11,527 nucleotides of DNA, taken from NCBI GenBank assembly GCA_013694685.1, contig JACDBY010000152.1:1-11527 (forward strand), given 5' to 3'. This DNA comes from Actinomycetota bacterium (GTDB lineage: Bacteria > Actinomycetota > Thermoleophilia > Gaiellales > Gaiellaceae). Shown here one piece after another: positions 1 through 6,758 of the stretch (position 1 is its first letter; each line of letters starts with the position of its first letter). The notes under the pieces are model-generated. The model saw only the letters and a list, made by a program, of their open reading frames with translations, was not told the DNA's origin and did no database searches. The position numbers and the translations under genes were made by a program.

Positions 1-1987
1 AGAGCGTGTCCCAGAGCCGGGCGCCCTGCTCCATCGGCACGTAGAGCTCCCAGCCGAGGTCGCCGACGTACGAGATCCGCGAGGCGAGCACCTGCTGCGA
101 GCCGACGTCGAGCGTGCGGCACGTGCCGAACGCGAAGCCGTCGTTCGTGACATCGTCCGCGGTGACGCTCCCAAGGATGTCGCGCGCCCGCGGTCCCCAG
201 AGCCCGATCGTCGTCCACGCGCTGGTGACGTCGGTGAGCGTCGCCGAGCCGTCGGCAGGCAGTCGGTCGAGGAAGAGCTTGCGATCGGCCATCCCGTGCG
301 CGCCACCGGTGACGATCCGGAACTCGTCCTCTGCGAGCCGCATGATCGTCAGGTCGGACTTGAAGCCCCCTCCTTGCCCGAGCACGGGGGTGTAGACGAC
401 GCGCCCGACGGGCACGTCCACCTGCGCCAGCACGGCCCCCTGGAGCCCGTCCAGCGCGCTTGGGCCCTGGACGTCGAAGATCGCGAACGCGGAGAGGTCG
501 AAGAGGCCTGCCTGCTCGCGCATCGCAAGGTGCTCGGCGTTGACGATCGGCGACCACCAGCGGGCATCCCATTCGGCCTCGCGCGGCTCGACCCCGTAGC
601 GCTCGACGAGGTGCGCATTCGCCTCGTACCACTGCGGGCGCTCCCAGCCCGCGACCTCGTAGAAGACCGCGCCGAGCGAGCGCTCCCGCTCGTGCATCGG
701 CGAGAGGCGAAGGTCGCGATCGGAGGCCCACTGCTCTGCCGGATGGATGATCCCGTAGAACTTGGGGAAAGCCTCGCCCGTGCGCGCCTTGATGTGCGCC
801 CGCGTGCGCTGGTGGGGATGGAAGCGGCTCACGTCCGACGAGTGCAGGTCGATCTCCGACTCGCCCTCGACCATCCACTCGGCGACCGACTTGCCAACGC
901 CTGGCCCCTCCTTCACCCAGACGGCCGCCGCCGACCACAGACCCGCGACCTCGGGTGTCTCACCGAGGATGGGCATCCCGTCAGGGGTGGCCGAAAGGAG
1001 GCCGTTGATCGCGTACTTCACCCCGACCGACTCGTCACCGACGATCTCGGGCATCAGGTCGAGCGCGTCCTGCATCTGCTGGTCGAAGTCCGCCTGCGTG
1101 AAGGGAAACTCCGTCGGCGAGAGGGCGGCGGCCTCGATCGAGGGGATCTCCTCGGGATCGTGGTGGATCGAGCGGTGCGCGTACGAGCCGATCTCGAGGC
1201 TCGTCCCGTCCTGTCGCTCGTACATGAAGACGTCCATGTCGCGGACGATCGGATACTCGATCGCCTTCGAGCTCGCCGCGAAGCGGGGCACCGGTCCGAC
1301 GTCGATCATCTGGTGCACCATCGGGGTGAGCGGGATGTGGGCCCCCGCCATCGCCGCGAGGAGCGGGCTCCACACGCCGCAGGCGACGACCACGGTCTCC
1401 GCCTCGATCGTTCCCTTGGAGGTCTCGACGCCGCGGATGCGGTCGCCCTCGACGTGGATGCCGTGCACCTCGGTCGACGCGAGCACCGTCAGCCCACCTG
1501 ACTCGACCCCGCGCTCTCGCATCAGGGTTCCCGCGCGGAGCGAGTCGGCGACGCCGACACCCGGCGTGTAGAAGCCGCCCAGCAGGATCGTCTCGTCGAC
1601 GAACGGGACGAGCTCCGTGATCTCGGTGGGTGTGACGAGCGACACGGGCTCCACGCCCCACGACTTCGCCGAGGCCATGCGACGCCGCAACTCCTCCATC
1701 CGCTCCTCGGTGCGGGCGACCTCGAGCCCGCCGCACACGGTGAGGACGCCGAGCTCCTCGTACTGGCGCACGCTCTCGACCGTGAGCTGGGTCATCTCCT
1801 TCGAGTGGTCGACGAGGAAGATGAAGTTCGAGGCGTGACCGGTCGAGCCCCCGGGGTTCGGCAGCGGCCCCTTGTCGAGCAGGACGACGTCGCTCCAGCC
1901 GAGCCGCGTCAGGTGATACGCCAGACTGTTGCCCACGATTCCGCAGCCGATCACGACGGCGCGGGCGCGGGACGGTGCGGTCGTCAT
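1..1987 (-). CDS. Dimethylglycine oxidase/dehydrogenase-like FAD oxidoreductase with GcvT domain (3'-truncated by window edge)
   Basis: Reading from ATG at 1987 gives 662 residues without a stop before the window ends, so the C-terminus is missing. An FAD dinucleotide-binding motif (GCGIVG, residues 14-19) is followed by an acidic residue ending the second strand (D38). GGSTGHASN (46-54) places H51 where dimethylglycine oxidases and dehydrogenases attach FAD covalently to His. H225 in PMVHQM fits the catalytic His position of that family as I recall it. Residues 326-372 (AINGLLSATPDGMPI onward) close the oxidase domain. GWERPQWY (447-454) and GLFDLSAFAIFDVQGP (494-509) mark entry into the folate-binding aminomethyltransferase (GcvT) module. 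The family oxidatively demethylates N-methyl amines such as dimethylglycine or sarcosine and passes the one-carbon unit to tetrahydrofolate. The exact substrate cannot be read from the sequence. The start overlaps the GntR regulator stop (ATGA), so the two are co-transcribed. Confidence 0.9.
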   Translation of the reverse strand, partial: MTTAPSRARAVVIGCGIVGNSLAYHLTRLGWSDVVLLDKGPLPNPGGSTGHASNFIFLVDHSKEMTQLTVESVRQYEELGVLTVCGGLEVARTEERMEELRRRMASAKSWGVEPVSLVTPTEITELVPFVDETILLGGFYTPGVGVADSLRAGTLMRERGVESGGLTVLASTEVHGIHVEGDRIRGVETSKGTIEAETVVVACGVWSPLLAAMAGAHIPLTPMVHQMIDVGPVPRFAASSKAIEYPIVRDMDVFMYERQDGTSLEIGSYAHRSIHHDPEEIPSIEAAALSPTEFPFTQADFDQQMQDALDLMPEIVGDESVGVKYAINGLLSATPDGMPILGETPEVAGLWSAAAVWVKEGPGVGKSVAEWMVEGESEIDLHSSDVSRFHPHQRTRAHIKARTGEAFPKFYGIIHPAEQWASDRDLRLSPMHERERSLGAVFYEVAGWERPQWYEANAHLVERYGVEPREAEWDARWWSPIVNAEHLAMREQAGLFDLSAFAIFDVQGPSALDGLQGAVLAQVDVPVGRVVYTPVLGQGGGFKSDLTIMRLAEDEFRIVTGGAHGMADRKLFLDRLPADGSATLTDVTSAWTTIGLWGPRARDILGSVTADDVTNDGFAFGTCRTLDVGSQQVLASRISYVGDLGWELYVPMEQGARLWDTL

Positions 1988-2634
1988 GCGAGCACCGCAC
2001 GGATCGCGTTCTCGAAGCCGCGAACGTGCTCGTGCATGAGCGTTGTGGCCCGGGGGGCGTCGCCGTCGAGGATCGCCTCGAGGACGTGCCGGTGCTCGCC
2101 GACGGCGGTGCCGAGCTCGCTCGCGCGGTCGAGCGCGAGGTACCAGATCCGAAGCGCGAGGACGTAGTGCCGCGCGATCTCCTCTTCGAGGTAGCGGTTA
2201 CCGGCGGCGTGCGCGATGGAACGATGCACGCGCTCGTCGAGTGCCATCAACGCGGACGGCTCGAGGACGGTCGTCTCCGCGAGCTCGTCCACGAGGGATG
2301 CCAGGCTCGCGCGCTCGGAAGCTGACGCGCGGAGCGCTGCCAGTCGAGCTGCTTCCCCCTCGAGGACGACCCGAAGCTCGGAGATCTCGGCCAGATCGCG
2401 GATCTCGATCCGGGTGACGAACATCCCCCGTCGCGGAAACACTTCGACGAGGTTCTCCTGACCGAGTCGTTTCAACGCCTCGCGCGTCGGTGTCCGACCG
2501 ATCGAAAGCCGCTCCATCAGGCCACGCTCGTCGACGACGGCTCCGGGTGGAAGTTCGAGCGCGACGATCATGTCCCGGATCGCGAGATAGGCGCGCTCGG
2601 CGAGCGACGGACCCGGCGCATGCGTCGTGGTCAC
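1984..2634 (-). CDS. GntR-family transcriptional regulator, FCD subfamily
   Basis: The 216-residue product has the usual size for FadR-type GntR regulators. Residues 9-75 form the winged helix-turn-helix, with the family signature in LMERLSIGRTPTREALKRL (39-57) and the wing at 65-75. Residues 80-210 form the all-helical FCD effector domain. Its likely metal ligands are visible as D133-x3-H137, H181 (in EHRHV) and H203 (in HEHV), so a metal-dependent carboxylate effector is likely. The start is a GTG; no in-frame ATG lies nearby, and a TAATAT hexamer 6 nt upstream suggests a leaderless transcript. The stop overlaps the start of the dimethylglycine oxidase-like gene by 4 bp, so it probably controls that gene in response to a substrate or product of the pathway. 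An AT-rich inverted repeat just upstream is a candidate autoregulatory operator. Confidence 0.92.
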   Translation of the reverse strand: MTTTHAPGPSLAERAYLAIRDMIVALELPPGAVVDERGLMERLSIGRTPTREALKRLGQENLVEVFPRRGMFVTRIEIRDLAEISELRVVLEGEAARLAALRASASERASLASLVDELAETTVLEPSALMALDERVHRSIAHAAGNRYLEEEIARHYVLALRIWYLALDRASELGTAVGEHRHVLEAILDGDAPRATTLMHEHVRGFENAIRAVLA

Positions 2635-2637
2635 CTT

Positions 2638-2654
2638 GATATATTACTCATATC
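2638..2654. promoter_or_regulatory. Candidate GntR operator / promoter island upstream of the regulator
   Basis: GATAT-N7-ATATC is an inverted repeat in a strikingly AT-rich patch of an otherwise very GC-rich region, starting 3 bp upstream of the GntR GTG. On the minus strand it contains TAATAT (2646-2641), spaced 6 nt from the GTG as expected of a -10 box of a leaderless transcript. A protein bound here would block that promoter. The operator role is inferred from symmetry and position only. Confidence 0.45.
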
Positions 2655-2725
2655 CAGGAGCCGCGGGATGTAGCGGTTCAAGTCGAGCGCAGCCAGGGGT
2701 TGACGCGCGCTGCGGGTCGCGGGCG

Positions 2726-3499
2726 TCAGCGTTTGGGCGGTTCGGCGCCGCTCGGCATCCGCACGAGCTGGACGGTGTCGGGAATGTCGGCGTCGGTGCG
2801 TGGCTCCGCCTTTCGGGCGCCCCACGCGGGGGCGATCTGCCAGCCGTCGGCCTCGAGCCCGTCGATCAGCTCCTCCCAGGCGCCCCGCGCGTCCTCGTCA
2901 AGGGCTCCCGCGCCGTAGCCGCGCCTCCAGAACGACCGCGAGCTCGCGATCGTCCGCTGGCGGCCAGCGTGCGGCTCGAGCTCGGCGACGAAGCGCGACC
3001 GCACGATGCCCTCTCTCCGGACGACGCATTCGACCGCCGTCCCAGGCCCCGCGCCTCCCATTGCCTCCGCGGCGCGAGAGAAGCGCTCGAGCAACGGGGA
3101 GTGGGTGGCGCTCGACATCGGCTCGCGTCTCCAGGCGGCGACCGCCGCGCGGGCGGGAATCGCCTCGAGTCGGCGCCGGACGAGGAGGACGCCGACCGAC
3201 GCCGCGACCAGCGCCGCGACGCCGCCGAGCCACCAGGTGGGAACGCCGCCACCGTCCTCGCTCGGCACGACGACGCCAATCGCGGAGCTTGGGGGAAGCT
3301 CGCGCTGGACGGGCGGCGTCAAGGGCACGCTCGGCGATCCCGCCGGCGTCAAAGGCCCGCTCGGCGATCCCACGGGTGTCGTGTCCGTCGGGGCGAGTGG
3401 ATACGCGCGCCAGAGCTCTTGCGGCGGGTCCTCTGCGCCCACCGCGGGCGTCGCGAGCGCGAGCGCGAAGCAGGCGACGATGGAGCACCGCGTGATCAC
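2726..3499 (-). CDS. Predicted single-pass membrane protein with signal peptide and Pro/Thr-rich linker; function unknown
   Basis: I do not recognise this 257-residue protein. Residues 1-22 look like a signal peptide (hydrophobic CSIVACFALALATPAVGA, cleavage after A22). Residues 40-85 are a Pro/Ser/Thr/Gly-rich linker carrying a duplicated decapeptide (GSPSGPLTPA / GSPSVPLTPP). Residues 89-107 (WWLGGVAALVAASVGVLLV) form one transmembrane helix followed by RRR, which predicts an external N-terminus and a cytoplasmic domain of about 150 residues. That domain contains an Arg- and Trp-bearing stretch (SFWRRGYGAGAL) and a helix ending LIDGLEADGWQ. Its GTG start overlaps the L,D-transpeptidase stop by 4 bp (GTGA), so it is translated with that cell-wall enzyme; a role at the envelope is inferred from this context only. 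Confidence 0.75.
   Translation of the reverse strand: MITRCSIVACFALALATPAVGAEDPPQELWRAYPLAPTDTTPVGSPSGPLTPAGSPSVPLTPPVQRELPPSSAIGVVVPSEDGGGVPTWWLGGVAALVAASVGVLLVRRRLEAIPARAAVAAWRREPMSSATHSPLLERFSRAAEAMGGAGPGTAVECVVRREGIVRSRFVAELEPHAGRQRTIASSRSFWRRGYGAGALDEDARGAWEELIDGLEADGWQIAPAWGARKAEPRTDADIPDTVQLVRMPSGAEPPKR
3315..3374. repeat. Two-copy 30-bp in-frame tandem duplication
   Basis: The units at 3315-3344 and 3345-3374 differ at four positions. Because 30 bp is ten codons, the repeat encodes a duplicated Pro/Thr-rich decapeptide in the extracytoplasmic linker of the membrane protein at 2726-3499. It may vary in copy number between strains. Confidence 0.85.
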
Positions 3500-4287
3500 G
3501 TGATCGTCACCGGCGTCCCGACCGGCATCAGGCGGGCGAGCGCCAGGATGTCGATGTTGCGCAGCCTGATGCAGCCGTGTGACACGCGACCGGGGAGGAG
3601 GTCGGGTCGATCGGTGCCGTGGATTCCGACGAAGCCGCCTGCGGGCCAGTCCGTGAGCGTCTCGGAGCGCGCGCTCGTACCGAACGCGATCGGTCCGTAG
3701 GCCGCGCTGCTGTAACGGGTGAGGACGTTACGGACGAAGAAGTCGCCCGTCGGAGTGGGGGCGTCGACCGTGCCGACGCCTACGGGCGCGCTGAACACGA
3801 CGCGACCGGCCCGGTGGAGCGTGGCCGTGAAGGCACGCGTGTCGACCTCGAGCAAGGTGTCGACCGTCTGGTACCCGCCGAGCGCGGCCCGCGAGATCCA
3901 GCCAGTGAGCCCCGCGGCGCGCACCGGAACCCAGAGCGCCTGGCGGTCGACGCCCTTCCCGGTGACGAGCGCGATGTTTGTCGTTCCCTCGGGCGTGCGC
4001 GCGGGAAGGGTCCCGAGGGCGCTCGCGTTGCTCGAGGGCGCCGCTCGCACGACGGCCGACGCGCGGAGCGGCGCCCAGACCGAGACGGCCTCTCCGTTCG
4101 CGAGCAGACGGGGGGCCGGGATCGAGAGACCGGGCGCGGGCGCGGGGGCCAGCGGGTCGTCCGCCGGGACCGCGGCGACGAGACTCGGCCGCGTGACGGG
4201 GGGAGAGTCGGAGGAACGGTCGAGGAGGAGGAGCGCGACGCCGATCGTCACGCCACCGAGCGCGGCGAGCGCCGCACCACGGATCAA
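3496..4287 (-). CDS. L,D-transpeptidase (YkuD domain) with N-terminal membrane anchor and SH3-like domain
   Basis: Starting at TTG 4287, the product is 263 residues. Residues 2-22 are a hydrophobic anchor (AALAALGGVTIGVALLLL). A Pro/Ala linker follows, then an SH3b-like domain (about 67-140) and a YkuD catalytic domain (about 142-262). The active-site signature is intact: H223 in GIHGT, then SHGCIRLRN with H237 and catalytic C239. Such enzymes act outside the membrane and make 3-3 peptidoglycan cross-links or attach proteins to the wall. The frame is open further upstream to an ATG at 4437, but that would run through the ferritin-like gene and bury the anchor 50 residues in. TTG overlaps the upstream TGA (TTGA), which fits translational coupling; only a distant GGAGG lies upstream. 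The start is therefore inferred, while the function is secure. Confidence 0.9.
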   Translation of the reverse strand: MIRGAALAALGGVTIGVALLLLDRSSDSPPVTRPSLVAAVPADDPLAPAPAPGLSIPAPRLLANGEAVSVWAPLRASAVVRAAPSSNASALGTLPARTPEGTTNIALVTGKGVDRQALWVPVRAAGLTGWISRAALGGYQTVDTLLEVDTRAFTATLHRAGRVVFSAPVGVGTVDAPTPTGDFFVRNVLTRYSSAAYGPIAFGTSARSETLTDWPAGGFVGIHGTDRPDLLPGRVSHGCIRLRNIDILALARLMPVGTPVTIT

Positions 4288-4958
4288 CCGGTGAATCTCG
4301 GCCTCCGCCGAGAGCGGGTGGTCGGCCGCCGGACGATGAACCCCGTCGACGCGACGAGACGATTGACCTGGGCCATCGTCTTCGGCTCGTCGAAGGCCGA
4401 GCTCGCGGGTGTCGTCCCGGCGAGATACCGGATCCACGCCGCGTGGCGGGCCTCGACGGAATGGATCGAGATCGCCGCCTGGAGGAGCGCCTTGGACTGG
4501 ATACGGTAGGCCTGACCTTTGTAGGCGGCGGCGCCTAGATCCTCGAACGCGACCCCGGTGCGGATGAATGCGTCCTCGTTCTCGGTCGTGCCGCGGAAAT
4601 CGAAGAACGGGCGCTTGACCGCCGCGGAGCCGAGCGCTTGCTCGAGCGCCGCGACGTGGGCGCGCTCGACGGAGCCGAGGACGCGCGCGGTCTGTTTCGC
4701 GGTCGCCGTCCGGAGCGCCTTGCGGCGCTCGGCTTCGGTGTAGAACGACGACTGCAGGTACTCGAGGACGAGCGCGTAGTTGAGGATCGCGACGTCACCC
4801 TTCGTGGCGGAGCTCGCCGGCTCGGAGGCGAAGAGGGCGAGTGCCGTGCCACCGGCGAGCGCGCCGAGGAGCAGGTCGCGACGTGTCTCGGCCGGCAGCG
4901 CGGCCTCCGTCTCGCGCAGTGCGCCGTCGCGATCGAACTGCTCGAGGTGGGTGTCCAT
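4284..4958 (-). CDS. Tat-exported ferritin-like domain protein (PF13668 type), second copy
   Basis: The ATG at 4958 has GAGG 8 nt upstream and gives 224 residues. Residues 25-48 form a twin-arginine signal (TRRDLLLGALAGGTALALF) after a 24-residue acidic lead. The four-helix ferritin-like domain (about 55-182) keeps all expected di-iron ligands: E66, E98-x2-H101, E139 and E169-x2-H172 (SVEARHAAWIR). Members of this family are exported, and relatives include desiccation-related proteins; iron binding or oxidation outside the membrane is likely but not proven for it. The tail (205-224) is short and very basic. It begins 5 nt after the stop of a paralogue with the same architecture and shares a 4-bp overlap with the L,D-transpeptidase start. 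The frame is open far upstream to 5915, but that part overlaps the paralogue and is an artefact of GC-rich sequence. Confidence 0.88.
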   Translation of the reverse strand: MDTHLEQFDRDGALRETEAALPAETRRDLLLGALAGGTALALFASEPASSATKGDVAILNYALVLEYLQSSFYTEAERRKALRTATAKQTARVLGSVERAHVAALEQALGSAAVKRPFFDFRGTTENEDAFIRTGVAFEDLGAAAYKGQAYRIQSKALLQAAISIHSVEARHAAWIRYLAGTTPASSAFDEPKTMAQVNRLVASTGFIVRRPTTRSRRRPRFTG

Positions 4959-4963
4959 CGTCC

Positions 4964-5563
4964 CTACCTCACGAATCCTGTGCGGTCGACCTCGGCCAGC
5001 ACCTTGCGTCGGGTCTTGGCCGGATCCGTGGCCTGTGGGGACGGCGGCCGGTTCTCGATCGCGCGGATCCACGCGGCGTGCCGGGCGTCGACGGAGACGA
5101 TCCGTGCCGCGGCGATCAGCGCGCCGCGCGTGAGGTTCGCGGCCTGCCCGTTGTACGCTGCGACACCGAGATCCTCGAGCTCGAGCGCGGTCGCCGCGAA
5201 GCGCCGCGGGTTGGAGACTGCTGCGCCGAAGGAGAACCGGGGCACCTTGCGCGCCTTCGCGCCGAGTGCGCCGCGCAGGAGTCCGACGTGCTCGCGCTCG
5301 TGCTCGACGACCACGCGGGCGAAGTCGCGCAGCTCGCCGCGGAGCTTCCCCCGGTCGAGCGCCGCGGCGTAGAAGGCGACCTGGAGTTCCTCCAGCAGCA
5401 AGGCGTAGTTGAGCACCTGGACGTCGAGCGCGGGCGACGGCGACGCCGCCTCCGCACGAGGCGCTCCGCTCGCGAGCACCGCGCCGAGCGACAGTGTCCC
5501 GGCACCCGCGAGGCCGAGTCGCAGGAACCCGCTCCGGGACGCCGTCGAATGTTCGGTAGCCAC
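4964..5563 (-). CDS. Tat-type exported ferritin-like domain protein, first copy
   Basis: The GTG at 5563 is chosen because AAAGGG lies 7 nt upstream and a good promoter sits above it; an ATG at 5605 lies within the promoter -10. The product is 199 residues. Residues 9-39 resemble a Tat signal (SRSGFLRLGLAGAGTLSLG), although the second arginine is replaced by serine. The ferritin-like domain (about 46-170) has E58, E89-x2-H92, E130 and D159-x2-H162. The last site has Asp where the paralogue at 4284-4958 has Glu, which could alter the di-iron centre. The two proteins share LNYAL-LE, EDLG-AAY-GQA, ARHAAWIR and a C-terminal TGF motif, so they arose by duplication. It is the first gene of a tightly packed four-gene unit continuing through the L,D-transpeptidase and a membrane protein. 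Confidence 0.87.
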   Translation of the reverse strand: MATEHSTASRSGFLRLGLAGAGTLSLGAVLASGAPRAEAASPSPALDVQVLNYALLLEELQVAFYAAALDRGKLRGELRDFARVVVEHEREHVGLLRGALGAKARKVPRFSFGAAVSNPRRFAATALELEDLGVAAYNGQAANLTRGALIAAARIVSVDARHAAWIRAIENRPPSPQATDPAKTRRKVLAEVDRTGFVR

Positions 5564-5603
5564 AGTGAAGCCCTTTCGCGCCGGTCCGCTTCCGGCCCAC
5601 CGC

Positions 5604-5631
5604 ATTGTACGCAGATGCAGCCGACGGGCAA
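5604..5631 (-). promoter_or_regulatory. Sigma70-like promoter of the ferritin/L,D-transpeptidase operon
   Basis: On the minus strand TTGCCC (5631-5626) is separated by 16 nt from TACAAT (5609-5604). TACAAT matches the -10 consensus at five of six positions and stands out in GC-rich surroundings. A start near 5597 would leave a leader of about 34 nt carrying the AAAGGG ribosome-binding site of the first ferritin-like gene. Confidence 0.6.
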
Positions 5632-5655
5632 GGGCCGCCGCCGCCGACGTGGCGG

Positions 5656-6048
5656 CTATCGACTCCGTCGCGCGGCGCGCCGGAAGGCGTCGAGCCTGCG
5701 CCGGTCGCGCTTCGTCGGCCGTGCGCCGAGGTCGGCGCCGAGCGGCCGTGCGGCGCGACGCTCGAGAGCGTGCTGCTCGCGCCGGGCCGCGGACTCCTCG
5801 GTCTCCTCGTAGAGCGTGGCGGCCACCGTCGCGGAGCCCCGTTTCTCGGCAACGTCAAGGACGACGACGTCGCGCCGCACGCCTGCGATCGTGAGCTCGA
5901 GCCTGTCGCCCGCACGGACGTCCTTCGCGGGCTTCACGCGTGCGCCGTTCACGTGCACGCGACCGCCGAGCACGGCCTCCGTCGCCGCGCTCCGCGTCTT
6001 GAAAAACCGCGCGGCCCACAGCCAGCGGTCGATCCTGACCTGCGCCAT
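5656..6048 (-). CDS. hslR: S4-domain RNA-binding protein, HslR (Hsp15)-like
   Basis: The product is 130 residues. Residues 1-60 form an S4 RNA-binding fold with the family opening VRIDRWLWAARFFKTRSAATEAV and a GGRVHVNG turn (28-35), followed by VKPAKDVRAGDRLEL. The second half is a charged Arg/Glu-rich tail (80-130), as in Hsp15 proteins. In E. coli, Hsp15 binds 50S subunits carrying stalled nascent chains; the same role is likely but unproven. The ATG at 6048 follows no visible Shine-Dalgarno, though the conserved MAQVRIDRWLW start makes it convincing. It is divergent from the broken gene at 6158-6638 and stops 92 bp before the ferritin operon start, which has its own promoter. Confidence 0.88.
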   Translation of the reverse strand: MAQVRIDRWLWAARFFKTRSAATEAVLGGRVHVNGARVKPAKDVRAGDRLELTIAGVRRDVVVLDVAEKRGSATVAATLYEETEESAARREQHALERRAARPLGADLGARPTKRDRRRLDAFRRAARRSR

Positions 6049-6157
6049 GTGTCACATCATGGCGCGCGCAAACCGCGCGCGGCAGGCCCGCGTAGCACTG
6101 AGGACGAGCGGGTAGGGCACCGGAGAGGCTGACAGCGAGCAGGGGAGAGGTGAGTCG

Positions 6158-6638
6158 ATGCGTCGCGCGATGCTTGTGACGGTCGCAGTGTTCGTCGTGC
6201 TGGTTGCGACGGCGTCGAGGTCGGCGGCGACTTCCAGCAGCTCGCGGGTGTCAACAACCTGAACGGGGTCGAGGCGACGCCCGATGGGTCCGCGCTCGTC
6301 GTCGTCCAGAGCGCGGCGGGCCTCCTCTTCCGCGTCGATCCGTCGACCGGACTCGCGACCAAGATCGATCTCGGCGGCGCGATGCTGCCGAACGGAGACG
6401 TCCGGCTCCTCCAGGGGCGGACGCTCCACGTCGTGCAGAACCGGCTGAACCAGATTGCCGTGGTGACGCTCGTGCCGGTCTTGTGTCGGGCACGGTCGAA
6501 CGAACGATCACCGATCCGGACTTCGATGTGCCGACGACGATCGACCGGTTCGGGAACCACCTGTACGCGGTCAACGCCCGCTTCGGGACGCCGAACGCCG
6601 ACACGGCGACCTACGCCGTCGTCCACGCCGACCGGTAG
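6158..6638 (+). pseudogene. Decayed SMP-30/gluconolactonase-like secreted beta-propeller gene
   Basis: Three reading frames must be joined to recover one protein. From ATG 6158, with GGGGAGAGG 7 nt upstream, comes a signal peptide (MRRAMLVTVAVFVVLVATA); this frame soon stops. A second frame from about 6214 to 6477 encodes propeller sequence (GGDFQQLAGVNNLNGVEATP, later FRVDPSTGLATKIDLGG and QGRTLHVVQNRLNQ). A third frame from about 6480 to the TAG at 6638 continues it (LVSGTVERTITDPDFDVPTT ... YAVNARFGTPNAD). Restoring one base near 6478-6479 (GT to GNT) fuses frames two and three. Between signal peptide and propeller roughly the first half of the usual protein, several blades, is missing. 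Family members are exported propellers, often annotated as SMP-30/gluconolactonase-like or wrongly as superoxide dismutase. The remaining codons are little altered, so decay seems recent. A frame open from 6204 is not a gene. Confidence 0.88.
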
Positions 6639-6689
6639 CGCCGCGTCTCGCAACGTTTCCACCGGGACCGCCCCGGTGGAACGTTGCGA
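6636..6689. repeat. Palindromic repeat family B, copy 1
   Basis: TCGCAACGTT (6648-6657) pairs with AACGTTGCGA (6680-6689), and CCACCGGG (6659-6666) with CCCGGTGG (6672-6679). The result is an 18-bp stem with one bulged T and a 5-nt loop. The left flank TAG.GCCG.GTCTCGC also matches copy 2 at 10770 onward, so the repeat reaches back to the pseudogene TAG. The right flank diverges after 6689. It may serve as a terminator for the plus-strand pseudogene. Confidence 0.85.
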
Positions 6690-6704
6690 CGTCGGCGGCG
6701 TGAC

Positions 6705-6728
6705 GGGCCGGACAGGTCCGGCCCCTAC
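6705..6728 (-). repeat. Palindromic repeat family A (GTAGGGGC element), copy 1
   Basis: GGGCCGGAC-AG-GTCCGGCCC followed by CTAC is the exact reverse complement, 24 of 24 bases, of 7716-7739. It lies about 30 bp upstream of the sulfotransferase start and about 15 bp after family B copy 1. Confidence 0.9.
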
Positions 6729-6744
6729 GAAGCGGGCACGCGTC

Positions 6745-6750
6745 TACGCT
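6745..6750 (+). promoter_or_regulatory. Candidate -10 box of a leaderless sulfotransferase transcript
   Basis: TACGCT ends 8 nt before the GTG at 6759, with no Shine-Dalgarno in between. The spacing fits a -10 element whose transcript starts at or near the initiation codon. No convincing -35 is visible, and no experiment supports it. Confidence 0.35.
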
Positions 6751-6758
6751 CCGTTCGC

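Noticed and set aside
296..1501. Long plus-strand open frame of 401 codons
   Set aside because: It lies antisense to the dimethylglycine oxidase-like gene, whose minus-strand frame has clear family motifs. The product is Arg/Asp/His-rich, as expected of the mirror frame of a GC-rich gene.
2627..3700. Plus-strand open frame of 357 codons
   Set aside because: It is antisense to the membrane protein and L,D-transpeptidase genes, has no recognisable domain and is composed of low-complexity Arg/Gly/Ala sequence.
4284..5915. Single 543-residue minus-strand protein
   Set aside because: Only the last 224 residues are a real ferritin-like protein with its own ribosome-binding site. The earlier part overlaps the paralogue at 4964-5563 out of frame.
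6062..6080. GCGCGCG-CAAAC-CGCGCGC hairpin as a terminator
   Set aside because: It lies between two divergent gene starts, where a terminator makes little sense. Short GC-alternating palindromes are expected by chance here.
6204..6638. Intact 144-residue plus-strand gene
   Set aside because: Its first two thirds are Arg-rich out-of-frame sequence over the propeller coding region; only the last 50 or so residues are genuine propeller sequence.
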